A stretch of DNA of 64,000 nt from Micromonospora echinospora (GTDB lineage: Bacteria; Actinomycetota; Actinomycetes; Mycobacteriales; Micromonosporaceae): positions 620,001-684,000 of the forward strand of contig NZ_LT607413.1 in NCBI RefSeq assembly GCF_900091495.1. The letters are read 5' to 3'. The notes beneath the pieces were generated by a model. It was not told the origin of the DNA and did not search any database. It saw nothing but the letters and a program-made list of their open reading frames with translations. The position numbers were made by a program, and so were the translations under genes. Below are positions 56,367-64,000 of the stretch, one piece after another (within the stretch, counting starts at the first letter, position 1; every line of letters begins with the position of its first letter).

Positions 56367-56385
56367 TACCTGATAGTGTCAGGTA
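56367..56385. promoter_or_regulatory. TetR operator
   Basis: TACCTGA (56367-56373) and TCAGGTA (56379-56385) are exact inverted arms around five bases, in the 94-base gap between the divergent membrane protein and the TetR gene. A second partial site (CACTG ... CAGTG, about 56422-56445) lies near the TetR start. Confidence 0.65.
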
Positions 56386-56441
56386 GAACGAACAACGTCA
56401 GGCTAGGAGGGTTTGTTGAACACTGTCAAGAAGGATGAGCA

Positions 56442-57167
56442 GTGTCAGTCGTAAAGCCGTCCGCCAGCCTGCGCGAACGCCGCCGGGCCGCCACCATCGA
56501 CGAGATCGTCGGCGTGGCGCTCCGGCACCTCGCCGAGCACGGCGTCCACGAGTTGTCGCTGCGGGCGGTGGCCCGCGAGGTCGGCATGACCGTGCAGGCG
56601 CTCTACCACTACTTCGACAGCCGCGACGCGCTGCTCACCGCACTGATCGCGCACGGGCACAACGCGCTCGCCGACGCCCTCCGGGCCACCGCCGACGCCC
56701 ACCGCGACGCCGGCTACGTCGACCGCTGTGTCGCGGTGAGCCTGACGTACCGGGAGTGGGCGCTGGACAACAAGCCCCTGTTCCTGCTCCTCTACGGCAA
56801 CCCGGTGCCCGGCTACGCCGCCCCCGAGGGAGGACCGACCATGATGGCCGGTCGCCGGGTGGCGGAGGTCTTCGCCGAGGTGGTCTTCGCCGGCTGGACC
56901 ACCGAGCAGATCGGCGCAGTGCCCGTACCGGCCACGGATCCGGCGCTGACCGCACAGCTCACCGGCGCGGCGCAGGCCATGGCGCCACACCTCTCCCCCG
57001 GCGCGCTCGCCCAGTTCCTCGGTGCCTGGGCGCAGTTACACGGTCTGGTCATGCTCGACCTGCTCAACCACCTGCGCTGGCTGGAGGGGGACGCGGCGAC
57101 CGAGTACCACCGGGCCATGCTCGTCCAACTCGGCAACCGGCTCGCCGCCATCCGCGACGGACACTGA
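56442..57167 (+). CDS. TetR/AcrR family transcriptional regulator
   Basis: A 241-residue repressor with the TetR helix-turn-helix (residues 20-65, with LSLRAVAREVGMTVQALYHYFDSRDALLTALIAHG). The C-terminal ligand-binding part resembles the TetR WHG-type domain (YREWALDNKPLFLLLYGNPVPGY). The GTG follows AAGGA by seven bases. It probably represses the divergent two-gene membrane unit and itself through the palindrome at 56367. The ligand is unknown. Confidence 0.9.
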   Translation: MSVVKPSASLRERRRAATIDEIVGVALRHLAEHGVHELSLRAVAREVGMTVQALYHYFDSRDALLTALIAHGHNALADALRATADAHRDAGYVDRCVAVSLTYREWALDNKPLFLLLYGNPVPGYAAPEGGPTMMAGRRVAEVFAEVVFAGWTTEQIGAVPVPATDPALTAQLTGAAQAMAPHLSPGALAQFLGAWAQLHGLVMLDLLNHLRWLEGDAATEYHRAMLVQLGNRLAAIRDGH

Positions 57168-57204
57168 TCCGACGACTCCGCTGGGTCAGGCCCGGAATCA
57201 GCGC

Positions 57205-57888
57205 TCAAGCACGCAGACGGAGGTGTCGAAGATCGGGTCGGTGATCGCCGACAGCACCGGCACCGGCCTGTTTCAACGCATATGCGAGGGACTGCGCTCG
57301 GGAGCCGGTCGTCCACGTGTCGTCCAAGACCAGTGCGCGCACAGGCTCGGCACGGTCGAAGGGCTGGACGGTGAACCAGTCGGCGTGGAAGCGCCGTTCC
57401 TCGGAGCCATACCGGGGGCTGGTCGAGGCGGTGAGCCAGGGCAGCCCGAGCCGGTCGCCGACCAGTTCCTGGAGCGCGTGCGGGCCCGACCTGCCACCGG
57501 TGCTGGGCACCACCACGGCGTGGGTAAGTGGACCACCCACCCCGCGAGCGACACAGTCGCGGTGATCGCGGAGGAAGAGCAGCAGCAACGCGAGCAGGCT
57601 CCACCGTGCCTGCCGGGACGGCGGGGTCGCCTTGTAGAAGCGCAGGTGGTGATGGTGCTGACCGTTTCGCGGCGAGTACGAGATCGGCACCACCACGTCG
57701 GCGAGCAGCCCGCCGGACTCGGTCTGATGGTCCTGGCAGGGATAGCAGTACGCGTAGCCCGGGTTACGCACACCTCGACAGGTCGGGCAGATCCCGGGGG
57801 CGGCCGGCAGCGGGTTGCGGAGGAAGTTCCGCTGCGGCTCGACGTACTCCCGGATTCTGACCCAGGGGTCAGAGGCTGGCGAAATCAG
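57205..57888 (-). CDS. ComF-like phosphoribosyltransferase
   Basis: About 227 residues. A zinc ribbon (CPTCRGVRNPGYAYCYPC, about 35-55) precedes a type I phosphoribosyltransferase core. It has the PRPP loop ALVLDDTWTTGSRAQSLAYAL near residue 195. The family's usual last strand after KQAGA is missing. No ATG, GTG or TTG lies between the dprA stop and the zinc ribbon. The best ribosome site (GGAGG) precedes a CTG at 57888 or ATT at 57885, so I set the start there. It overlaps dprA by 20 bases. DNA uptake or nucleotide-based defence are both possible roles. Confidence 0.65.
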   Translation of the reverse strand: MISPASDPWVRIREYVEPQRNFLRNPLPAAPGICPTCRGVRNPGYAYCYPCQDHQTESGGLLADVVVPISYSPRNGQHHHHLRFYKATPPSRQARWSLLALLLLFLRDHRDCVARGVGGPLTHAVVVPSTGGRSGPHALQELVGDRLGLPWLTASTSPRYGSEERRFHADWFTVQPFDRAEPVRALVLDDTWTTGSRAQSLAYALKQAGAGAVGDHRPDLRHLRLRA

Positions 57889-58783
57889 GAAAGCCCTCCA
57901 GGTCAGCCGTGGTCGGCATCCTCCGGAGGATGCCGTCGACCACCTCCAGCAGTTCCACGGTGCCGTGAGCGACGTGGACGCCCGGCCGCTCGGCGAACGC
58001 GCGAGCCCACTCATGCTGCAACACCTGGGCCGTCAACACCACCGGCCGCCCGTGTTGGAGCGCGAGCCGGGCCTGGATCCGCGCTCCGCTGCGGTCACCG
58101 GCCTCGACCACCACCGTCGCCGCGGCATAGCCGCTCATGACCGCGTTGCGCATCGGGAAACTCTGCTTCGTCGGAGTGGCGTCGGGCCAGAACTGGCTCA
58201 CCACCAGGCCGTGCTCGGCGATGCTCTCCTGTAGTTGCTGGTTGTCCGCTGGATAGCAGCGACGGATCCCGGTACCGATGACGGCCACCGTGCGACCTCC
58301 GGCGTCGAGCGCAGCCTCGTGAGCGGCGGTGTCGATGCCCCTGGCCAGGCCGCTCACCACGGTCACACCCTGGTTGGCCAGCGAGGTGGCCACCGACCGG
58401 GCTATCTTCAGTCCCCGGTCGCTCGCCTCCCGGCTTCCGACGACCGCGATGGCGCGTGGCTCGGGCCGCAGGTCTCCCCGCGTGAACAGCAGTGGCGGCA
58501 TCTCCCTGATGTCCCGCAGCTGCGCCGGATAGTCGTCGTCGTAGAAGGCGCGCACGGTGATGCCCTCGGCCTGCCACTCGGCAAGCTCGGCGGCAGCCGC
58601 AGCAAGCAGGGGCTCGACGGAACGGACATCGGCGAAGAGCGTGTCCGCCTGACCGGCCACCCGATCAAGCACGGCGAGCGCACTGCCGGCTTCCTGGACG
58701 TCGTGGGCGATCTCGGACCAGCTCAGGCCGGGCTGACGCAGCAGCGCCACCAGCGCCGCCCGCTCTGCCGTCCCCAGGTCCAT
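57869..58783 (-). CDS. DprA/Smf-like DNA-processing protein
   Basis: A 304-residue SLOG-fold protein with a short helical N-terminus and the Rossmann-like core IAVVGSREASDRGLKIARSVATSL, VVSGLARGIDTAAHEAAL, IGTGIRRCYPADN and RNAVMSGYAAATVVVEAGDRSGA. Real DprA loads RecA on incoming single-stranded DNA; this copy lacks the C-terminal winged helix and lies away from rnhB/topA. The ATG stands seven bases after TAGGCT, so its RNA may be leaderless. Its constant neighbour here is the phosphoribosyltransferase. Confidence 0.85.
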   Translation of the reverse strand: MDLGTAERAALVALLRQPGLSWSEIAHDVQEAGSALAVLDRVAGQADTLFADVRSVEPLLAAAAAELAEWQAEGITVRAFYDDDYPAQLRDIREMPPLLFTRGDLRPEPRAIAVVGSREASDRGLKIARSVATSLANQGVTVVSGLARGIDTAAHEAALDAGGRTVAVIGTGIRRCYPADNQQLQESIAEHGLVVSQFWPDATPTKQSFPMRNAVMSGYAAATVVVEAGDRSGARIQARLALQHGRPVVLTAQVLQHEWARAFAERPGVHVAHGTVELLEVVDGILRRMPTTADLEGFPDFASL

Positions 58784-58790
58784 GCGCTGG

Positions 58791-58796
58791 AGCCTA
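58791..58796 (-). promoter_or_regulatory. -10 element of a leaderless promoter (DprA-like gene)
   Basis: TAGGCT on the minus strand, seven bases before the ATG at 58783, with no Shine-Dalgarno sequence. Confidence 0.5.
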
Positions 58797-58908
58797 GCCC
58801 CAGGATCCGATTCGTCGGCCCGTTGAGCAGGGCAAACCGGCGCGACTACCGAGCGAACACCGGATCCCCAACCCACTTGCCGAACATATGTTCGTGCCCG
58901 GTGCCGAG

Positions 58909-60939
58909 TCAAACGACACACGGCAGGTCCACCAGTCGCATGCCGCCGTCGTCGTCGTGCAGGTGGGCGGTGCGGCCGGCGCGGGTGAAGCGGAGGGTCA
59001 CCGCCCGGCCGGCGTGCTCGGCAGCGAGCCGGAGCAGGGCGGGCTCCGGGTCGGCGACCGGCTCCCCGGCCGGGAAGCCGGGTAACGGCAGCGACTCGTC
59101 CGGGTCGGCGGGGACCAGCCCGGCCAGGTCGTCGGCGAGGTGGGTCAGGCACTCGTCGAGCGCCGTCGCCAGGCTGGGCCGGGTGGGCAGGTCAGCCGGG
59201 TGCACCGGGGCGTACCGGTGCCGTACCTCCACCGACCAGTAGCGGCCGTCGGGTCGCAGCGGGTGGTCGGTGTGCCGCCGCAGGTCGAGCAGACTGACGT
59301 GCAGCGCCAGGTCCAGGCCGACCACGAGCCGGATCAACTCGACCAGCGGCGGGACGTCGGGGCGTACGGCGGTGACGACGAGCCGTCCGGCGGGCAGCCC
59401 ACGGCCGACCTCGCGGACGTACTCCCCCACCGGATCCGCTCCCGGCCAGGGCAGCGTGACGTACCCGTCGCGCAGCTCACGCGGGATCGCGTGGCCGCCG
59501 TCGGCCTCCGCCAGGTCCTCCGGTCGTACGCCGAACACGCGTGCCCAGGCACCGAGCCGGTACCGCTCGGGAAGCTGGACCACCGGCCGCCCGCCGGGTT
59601 CGGTGGCGACCTCGCAGGGGACCTCCGGGGCACCGGCCTGCCACGTCAGGTGCACCACCCGGTGCCGCAGGTCGGTGAGGGTGACCAGCACGGTCCGGCG
59701 CAGCCGTCGGGTGCCGCCGCAGGTGGCGCAGCGCAGTGCCGATCGCTGCCGGCCGGTTCCGCCGCAGCGGTCGCAGTCGTCGGCCGGTCCGCCACCGATT
59801 CCACACCGGCAGACCCGCGTCGCTTCTCGCGAGCGGCAGTCCGGACAGGGGCGGCCGGGCACCGGTTCGCGGAGCCGGAGCGGTTCGGGCGGCTCGACGA
59901 CCCGGTGCAGCGACGGCCGGGGACGGCCGCCGACCGGCAGCGCGGACCGGCCCGGCGACCCTTCGGGGGTGCACCGCAGCCCGGTGCGCCACCAGCGGCC
60001 GTCCCGCCAGATCGCCTCGGCACTCGGCCGGGCGGTGCCATCGGGCCCTCCCCCGTCCCGTGATCGACGCGAGTCGCGGCATGTCGGGGTGTCCGCCGGG
60101 CTGGACACCCCGACATGCCGCGCATCGTGTGGATCACCTTCGGCCGGCTCGACCAGCTCGGCGAGGATGCTCCGCTCGATCCGGTCCACCGGCCCGGTCT
60201 GCGGCGGGGGCCGCCGGATGGTGGGCGGCACGTCCGGCACCTCACGCCCGAGCGGCCCGTCCAGCACCTCGTGCGTGAGCGGCAGGGCCGGATCGAGCAG
60301 CCGGGCCGGCGCGGTCAGCCCCCGGTCGGCGAGACCGGCCAGGGCCGCCGGCACATCGGTGCGGAGCAGCGCGGTCGCCAGGTCAGGACTTCCCTCGACC
60401 GGGCCGGCCGGGACGGGCGAGCCGGGGATGTCGTACCGGACCGTCCAGTGCGCCCGGTCGCCGTTCCGGCGGACCGCCACGACCAGGTCGAGCAGGAGCA
60501 GGTCGGCGAGGCCGCAGAGCCGGGAGAGTCGGGCGGCCGGGTCGACCGGGGCCGTCGCGGTCGAACGGCCCAGCCAGAGCCGCCACGGGTGACGGGCGGC
60601 CCCGGCGAGGGCCTCCGCCGCCAGCAGGTGCCGGTCGGCGGTGGGCAGGTCGGGCCGCCAGGTCGGCGGGAGGTGTACCACCAGTGGGTCGGGGTCGAGC
60701 ACGGCGACGACGGTGGCGGCGAGGTCGCGTACCCAGGGAGTCAGCTCGGCCGTCCAGCCGCCCGCCGGGTCCGGGCGAGGGTCGAGGTCGGCGGGCGTCA
60801 CCCGGCGGGACGCGACCGCGCCGGTGTCCCGGTTGGCGACGGTGAGCAGGAGCTGTGCGCGGCGGCGGCCCTGCCACTGGCAGCGCGGGCAGCCGGTGCC
60901 GGCGCATTCCGGGCAGGCGACCGTGGAGGCCACGCTCAT
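58909..60939 (-). CDS. large zinc-ribbon protein of unknown function
   Basis: The 676-residue protein has an N-terminal Zn ribbon (CPECAGTGCPRC, residues 9-20). A long alpha/beta part follows, then a Pro/Arg-rich hinge, and then a DnaJ-like zinc region with CxxC and CxxCGGT repeats (CDRCGGTGRQ, CATCGGTRR, about 415-460). A second alpha/beta half completes it. A 20-bp perfect inverted repeat (60075-60122) lies in frame in the hinge. ATG 60939 overlaps the small upstream gene by ATGA. No family could be named; protein folding or nucleic-acid binding are guesses from the zinc region. Confidence 0.7.
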   Translation of the reverse strand: MSVASTVACPECAGTGCPRCQWQGRRRAQLLLTVANRDTGAVASRRVTPADLDPRPDPAGGWTAELTPWVRDLAATVVAVLDPDPLVVHLPPTWRPDLPTADRHLLAAEALAGAARHPWRLWLGRSTATAPVDPAARLSRLCGLADLLLLDLVVAVRRNGDRAHWTVRYDIPGSPVPAGPVEGSPDLATALLRTDVPAALAGLADRGLTAPARLLDPALPLTHEVLDGPLGREVPDVPPTIRRPPPQTGPVDRIERSILAELVEPAEGDPHDARHVGVSSPADTPTCRDSRRSRDGGGPDGTARPSAEAIWRDGRWWRTGLRCTPEGSPGRSALPVGGRPRPSLHRVVEPPEPLRLREPVPGRPCPDCRSREATRVCRCGIGGGPADDCDRCGGTGRQRSALRCATCGGTRRLRRTVLVTLTDLRHRVVHLTWQAGAPEVPCEVATEPGGRPVVQLPERYRLGAWARVFGVRPEDLAEADGGHAIPRELRDGYVTLPWPGADPVGEYVREVGRGLPAGRLVVTAVRPDVPPLVELIRLVVGLDLALHVSLLDLRRHTDHPLRPDGRYWSVEVRHRYAPVHPADLPTRPSLATALDECLTHLADDLAGLVPADPDESLPLPGFPAGEPVADPEPALLRLAAEHAGRAVTLRFTRAGRTAHLHDDDGGMRLVDLPCVV
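60075..60122. repeat. 20-bp perfect inverted repeat inside a coding region
   Basis: Arms 60075-60094 and 60103-60122 are exact reverse complements around an eight-base loop. The frame reads through it as ARHVGVSSPADTPTCRD in the linker. It looks like a palindromic repeat inserted in frame. Confidence 0.8.
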
Positions 60940-61187
60940 CGCGGCGGCCTGGCCGAGCAGGTTCCGTCGTGGTCGACCCGGCGCACACACCGGCGACGGT
61001 CGGGCAGCGGCAGGTCACAGAACACCCGGTGGCGTACGCCCTGCTCGTCCTCGAAGCTGACGGTGACCTCGGCGGCGTCCACCTCGGACAGGAAGCTCAC
61101 CGAACGGGCCAGGGTGCCGGTGAACTGGCGGGCGGCGGGCAGGTCGGCGGCGGTGAACGGCAGGTGTGCCACGAACCGTTCGCTCAC
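60936..61187 (-). CDS. 83-residue protein of unknown function
   Basis: A small soluble protein with FVAHLPFTAADLPAARQF, a strand-rich middle (AEVTVSFEDEQGVRHRVFCD) and a C-terminal Cys/Arg/His segment (RRCVRRVDHDGTC). The GTG overlaps the stop of the upstream gene and its own stop overlaps the start of the large zinc protein. It is clearly part of one translationally coupled operon. No family is recognised. Confidence 0.7.
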   Translation of the reverse strand: MSERFVAHLPFTAADLPAARQFTGTLARSVSFLSEVDAAEVTVSFEDEQGVRHRVFCDLPLPDRRRCVRRVDHDGTCSARPPR

Positions 61188-61540
61188 CGGGCACCCGCCA
61201 GCTCACGCCGGGCCGCCGCCGTCTGCCACTCGCGCAGGGCCGCCTTGATCCGGTCGGCCTCGGCGTGCGTGCGGGCCACCTCGGCGTAGAGAGCGGTCAG
61301 GTCGTCGGCGACCCGGTCGAGGAGGGCCCGCACCTCGGCGGCGTCGACCCCGTGCCGGCCGCGCGGGGTGAAGAGCCGGTCGCGGACCTGCCAGGGCCGC
61401 AGCGGTCCGACCGCCCTGCTCCGGTACGCCGTCCCGCGCGGCCTCCCGCCGACCGACCGGACCGGCTCGACCTGGGATTCCCGTGGTTCGACAATTGCGT
61501 GCCGGCCGGTTGTCGTTGCCCAACGAAGAAATGCGCGCAC
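61184..61540 (-). CDS. DivIVA-domain coiled-coil protein
   Basis: The 118-residue product begins at a GTG with AAAGGAG ten bases upstream. It has a basic N-terminus and, from residue 45, the DivIVA-type block RPWQVRDRLFTPRGRHGVDAAEVRALLDRVADDLTALYAEVARTHAEADRIKAAL, shown here by its ordered parts FTP, GVDAAEV and the heptad helix. This is the small DivIVA-like type common in actinobacteria. It first stands in the operon with the 83-residue and zinc proteins. The frame could also start at 61660, without a ribosome site. Confidence 0.75.
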   Translation of the reverse strand: MRAFLRWATTTGRHAIVEPRESQVEPVRSVGGRPRGTAYRSRAVGPLRPWQVRDRLFTPRGRHGVDAAEVRALLDRVADDLTALYAEVARTHAEADRIKAALREWQTAAARRELAGAR

Positions 61541-61843
61541 GAGGGCAACACTCCTTTCCGAATTCAGGGTGACCGGCCTGGGATCAACCGTCAGACCGGG
61601 AAGCGAGAAGAGGCACGGCGACCCCACCGGGGGAGGGCAAGACCGCCGCACCACGGCCATATTGCGGCCCCGACCAGCAATAACACAACTTTATCCGGCC
61701 CCGATTCCGGACTTATTTCTGGCCAACAGTCAGGCATTCCAGAGACGAGGTTCGGGATGTTGCAAATTTGGAGGGCGGCAGGGCCGCTGCGTGCTCGACC
61801 GCCCGGGGCGGGACCCGCTACATCGGCGGATCAGCAGGCTCGG
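61541..61843. other. 303-base intergenic region
   Basis: The DNA upstream of the DivIVA-type operon is relatively AT-rich (notably 61670-61780). It should contain the operon promoter. No RNA or conserved frame could be named, and no dioxygenase terminator was clear. Confidence 0.4.
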
Positions 61844-62725
61844 TCAGATGTTGGACGCGTCGGGAGGCAGGTCGGCCGGCGGTTGCGGGGAGCCGACGCC
61901 ACCGGGGACGCTCTGGCCGGTGCGGCCGAGCACGTACGCCGTCATCGACAGCGACCCGTAGGCGTAGCCGTCGACGAGGACCTCGGTGTTGGGCGTTTCG
62001 GCAGCTCCGGCGAGGCCGGCGAGGTACAGCGCGGGGATGAAATGGTCCGGGGTGGGCACCGCGAGGGCGTAGTCACGGTGGGCGTCGAGGCTCGCGAACC
62101 CGGTCGGGTCGGTGAGCATGCGGGCCTTGGCGTCCTCGTCGAAGCGCCGCGCCCAGTCGTAGCCGTCGTCGGTGAGGTTCCAGTCCATCCCGCGCAGGTT
62201 GTGCACCACGTTGCCACTGGCGACGACGAGCACCCCCCGGTCGCGCAGGGGAGCCAGCTTCGCGCCCAGTTCCAGGTGGTAGTCCAGGGGCTTGGCGGCG
62301 TTGATGCTGAGCTGGACTACCGGGATGCTGGCGTCGGGAAAGGCGTGCACGAGCACCGACCAGGTGCCGTGGTCGATGCCCCAGCTGTCGACGTCCGCGC
62401 CCACCCACGTCGGGTGGACGACGTCGCTGACCTCCTCGGCCAGCTCGGGTAACCCGGGTGCGGGGTACTGCACCTCGAACAGCGCCCGGGGGAAGCCGTA
62501 GAAGTCGTGGATGGTGCGCGGCCTCGGCATGGCGGTCACTGCGGTGGCGTTGATGTACCAGTGGGCGCTGACGACCAGGATCGCCCGGGGTCGCGGCACG
62601 CTCTCGCCGAACGCCTTCCACGCTGCGGTGTAGCGGTTGACCTCCAGCGCGTTCATCGGGCTGCCGTGGCCGAAGAAGGCCGCCGGCATCCGGACGTCCG
62701 AGGTCCTGACCGGGTGCGCCGTCAC
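61844..62725 (-). CDS. 4,5-DOPA-extradiol-type dioxygenase (YgiD family)
   Basis: The 293-residue class III extradiol dioxygenase has the metal-ligand His in [35 protein letters not shown] and [11 protein letters not shown]. YgiD-type enzymes open catechol rings such as L-DOPA using Fe or Zn. The GTG at 62725 follows AGGAAGG and gives a slightly longer start than the ATG at 62689, which fits the usual family length. It stands alone and is divergent from the second HTH gene. The physiological substrate is unknown. Confidence 0.9.
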   Translation of the reverse strand: MTAHPVRTSDVRMPAAFFGHGSPMNALEVNRYTAAWKAFGESVPRPRAILVVSAHWYINATAVTAMPRPRTIHDFYGFPRALFEVQYPAPGLPELAEEVSDVVHPTWVGADVDSWGIDHGTWSVLVHAFPDASIPVVQLSINAAKPLDYHLELGAKLAPLRDRGVLVVASGNVVHNLRGMDWNLTDDGYDWARRFDEDAKARMLTDPTGFASLDAHRDYALAVPTPDHFIPALYLAGLAGAAETPNTEVLVDGYAYGSLSMTAYVLGRTGQSVPGGVGSPQPPADLPPDASNI

Positions 62726-62932
62726 GATCGCCGCCTTCCTCGATGCCGGTTGGTGGCAACGCCGCAGCCTGCCGTCAGCCGGACGGTCACGGCGATCACG
62801 CCGCACCGAGCCTATCCACTGTCGTTGACGCGCGCGCCACTTCGACCGATCGGCAACCGCGCTCGCGATCGCAACAATTACGACAACCCCAGGGCGGAAT
62901 ACCAATAACGCAACGTTCCACAATTTCGATTC

Positions 62933-62961
62933 TTGACTCGACGACAATCAACAGATAGGCA
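62933..62961 (+). promoter_or_regulatory. promoter of the second HTH/DUF397 module
   Basis: TTGACT (62933-62938), 17 bases, TAGGCA (62956-62961), about 40 bases before the TTG start at 63002. It is the clearest -35/-10 pair in the window. Confidence 0.65.
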
Positions 62962-63001
62962 TTTCAGGGGCGGAGTCGAAAATCGGATGGAGGCGTGATC
63001 G

Positions 63002-63886
63002 TTGGCCGAGGACATGGGCTCGACAGTGCCGCGACGACAACTCGGTCGGGCGTTGCGGCAGTTGCGCACCGAGGCGGGCGTCACCCTCGACGCAGCAGCC
63101 GAGGCGCTGGAATGCAGCCGGCAGAAGGTCTGGCGGATCGAGAGCGGCCTCGGGTCGGTTCGCTCGGTGGACGTTCGGGCCATGTGCCAGCTCTACGACG
63201 CGAACCCGGAACTGACCGGCGCGCTGGCCGCTCTCGCCAGCGAGACGAAGGCGAAAGGCTGGTGGCACGCCTACGGCGACGCCATCCCCGACTGGTTCGA
63301 GCTGTACGTGGGTTTGGAGTCAGCCGCTTCCCGCCTCCGGTTCTACAAGAACACGCTGGTTCCGGGCCTGCTGCAGACGAGGCGGTACGCCCTGGGGATC
63401 TACCAGGTCGACCAACCGGAGATGACCGACGAGGATCGGGAGCTGGCGGTCGAGTTGCGCTTGCAGCGACAGTCGCTGCTCACCCGTCGCCTGCCCCGCG
63501 CACCACGGGTGCAGGTCACGCTCTGCGAATCGGTGCTCCTCCGTCCGGTCGCCGACGCTGCCGTCATGGCCGAACAGCTCCGTCACCTGTTGGAGGTGAC
63601 CGACCTCCCCAACGTCTCCATCCGCATCCTGCCGCTGGCAGCCGGGCCACACAGCGGCAATGTTGCCGGGGAGTTCGTGATGTTGGAGTTTCCGCCCGGC
63701 AACCGGAGCACTCCGGAGCCGGCTGTCGTCTACAGCGAGTCGCTGACCGGCGGGCTCTATCTGGACCGGCCGGCGGAGTTCGCGGCCTACGAGAAGGTCT
63801 GGGCGAGTCTCGGGCGACTTGCCTTCGATGAAGGACAATCGAAGAACGTGATCAGCAAGATCCTTGGGGAGGTTCATCATGGCTGA
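63002..63886 (+). CDS. Scr1-type XRE helix-turn-helix regulator with DUF5753
   Basis: A 294-residue regulator starting with TTG, preceded by GGAGG at eight bases. The XRE domain (15-70, VTLDAAAEALECSRQKVWRIESG) is followed by DUF5753 with FYKNTLVPGLLQTRRYALGIY and LPNVSIRILPLAAGPH. It is paralogous to the gene at 6771 but clearly diverged. It overlaps the DUF397 gene by eight bases. Such pairs are typical regulator-partner units of the order. Confidence 0.92.
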   Translation: MAEDMGSTVPRRQLGRALRQLRTEAGVTLDAAAEALECSRQKVWRIESGLGSVRSVDVRAMCQLYDANPELTGALAALASETKAKGWWHAYGDAIPDWFELYVGLESAASRLRFYKNTLVPGLLQTRRYALGIYQVDQPEMTDEDRELAVELRLQRQSLLTRRLPRAPRVQVTLCESVLLRPVADAAVMAEQLRHLLEVTDLPNVSIRILPLAAGPHSGNVAGEFVMLEFPPGNRSTPEPAVVYSESLTGGLYLDRPAEFAAYEKVWASLGRLAFDEGQSKNVISKILGEVHHG

Positions 63887-64000
63887 CCTGACCGGTGCCC
63901 GATGGCGCAAGAGCACTCGCAGTGCTGGCAACGGCGGTGAGTGTGTGGAGGTCGCCGACAACCTGCCTGGCCTGGTCGCCGTACGGGACAGCAAGGACCC
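63879..64000 (+). CDS. DUF397 domain protein (cut by the right edge)
   Basis: Forty residues are visible: ARWRKSTRSAGNGGECVEVAD and later VAVRDSKDP, the DUF397 signature. The ATG at 63879 lies inside the end of the upstream HTH gene with GGGGAGG a few bases before it. The rest lies beyond the window. It has only one VRDS block in the part that is visible, in contrast to the copy at 7619. Confidence 0.88.
   Translation, partial: MADLTGARWRKSTRSAGNGGECVEVADNLPGLVAVRDSKD

Noticed and set aside
57205..57290. Frameshift at the end of the phosphoribosyltransferase
   Set aside because: The +1 frame gives another plausible tail (ITDPIFDTSVCVLER) but neither frame restores the family's usual last strand, so I cannot claim a frameshift.

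Overview
The window is very GC-rich chromosomal DNA from a high-GC Gram-positive bacterium. It most resembles a Micromonospora or close relative in the Micromonosporaceae. The evidence is frequent GTG and TTG starts, coenzyme F420 biosynthesis (cofC), an HU protein with a long Lys/Ala tail, NdgR-type control of leuCD, Scr1-type regulators (HTH plus DUF5753) paired with DUF397 proteins, and intergenic GGGGCCCC-type palindromes. The genus call is inferred from gene content, not from a search.

Region 1 (1-23.5 kb) follows the gene order I recall from the Mycobacterium tuberculosis thiL-ddl-gpsA-cofC-ppk-mutT1-hupB-leuD-leuC-IclR block. It opens with an ECF sigma factor and its membrane partner. 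Then come thiL, an Lrp-type sensor domain, a DUF3515 protein, ddl and a TPR/AAA ATPase. An insertion-like stretch at 5.9-10.1 kb holds small unknown proteins, an Scr1-type regulator with its DUF397 partner, a large unknown protein and a PrmC-like methyltransferase. After it come a transsulfuration enzyme, gpsA, plsC, cofC, ppk, a CYTH-CHAD protein, mutT1, hupB, leuDC and ndgR. Two nearly identical tRNA-Glu genes and one tRNA-Gln close the region.

Region 2 (23.5-35.4 kb) is mixed: a fumarylacetoacetase-family enzyme, a membrane protein, a DNA glycosylase-family protein, a secreted SGNH hydrolase with a cellulose-binding module, ArfB, a MoxR-DUF58-VWA-trypsin operon, a secreted protein and an EEP-family phosphatase/nuclease.

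Region 3 (35.5-54.9 kb) is dominated by branched-chain amino acid synthesis. It has cimA, ilvE, leuB, ilvC, ilvN, ilvB and ilvD, with serA among them and leuCD nearby. cimA and ilvB each have a leader peptide, a hairpin and a terminator upstream, which indicates transcription attenuation. Interspersed are ahpC-ahpD, a PRC-barrel protein, a tyrosine phosphatase, an ApbE-like protein and a GGDEF-EAL protein.

Region 4 (54.9-64 kb) is accessory. It holds an ABA4-like/membrane protein pair under a TetR regulator, and a DprA-like/phosphoribosyltransferase pair. A three-gene operon follows, whose large zinc-ribbon gene contains an in-frame perfect inverted repeat. An extradiol dioxygenase and a second Scr1/DUF397 module, cut by the window edge, complete it.
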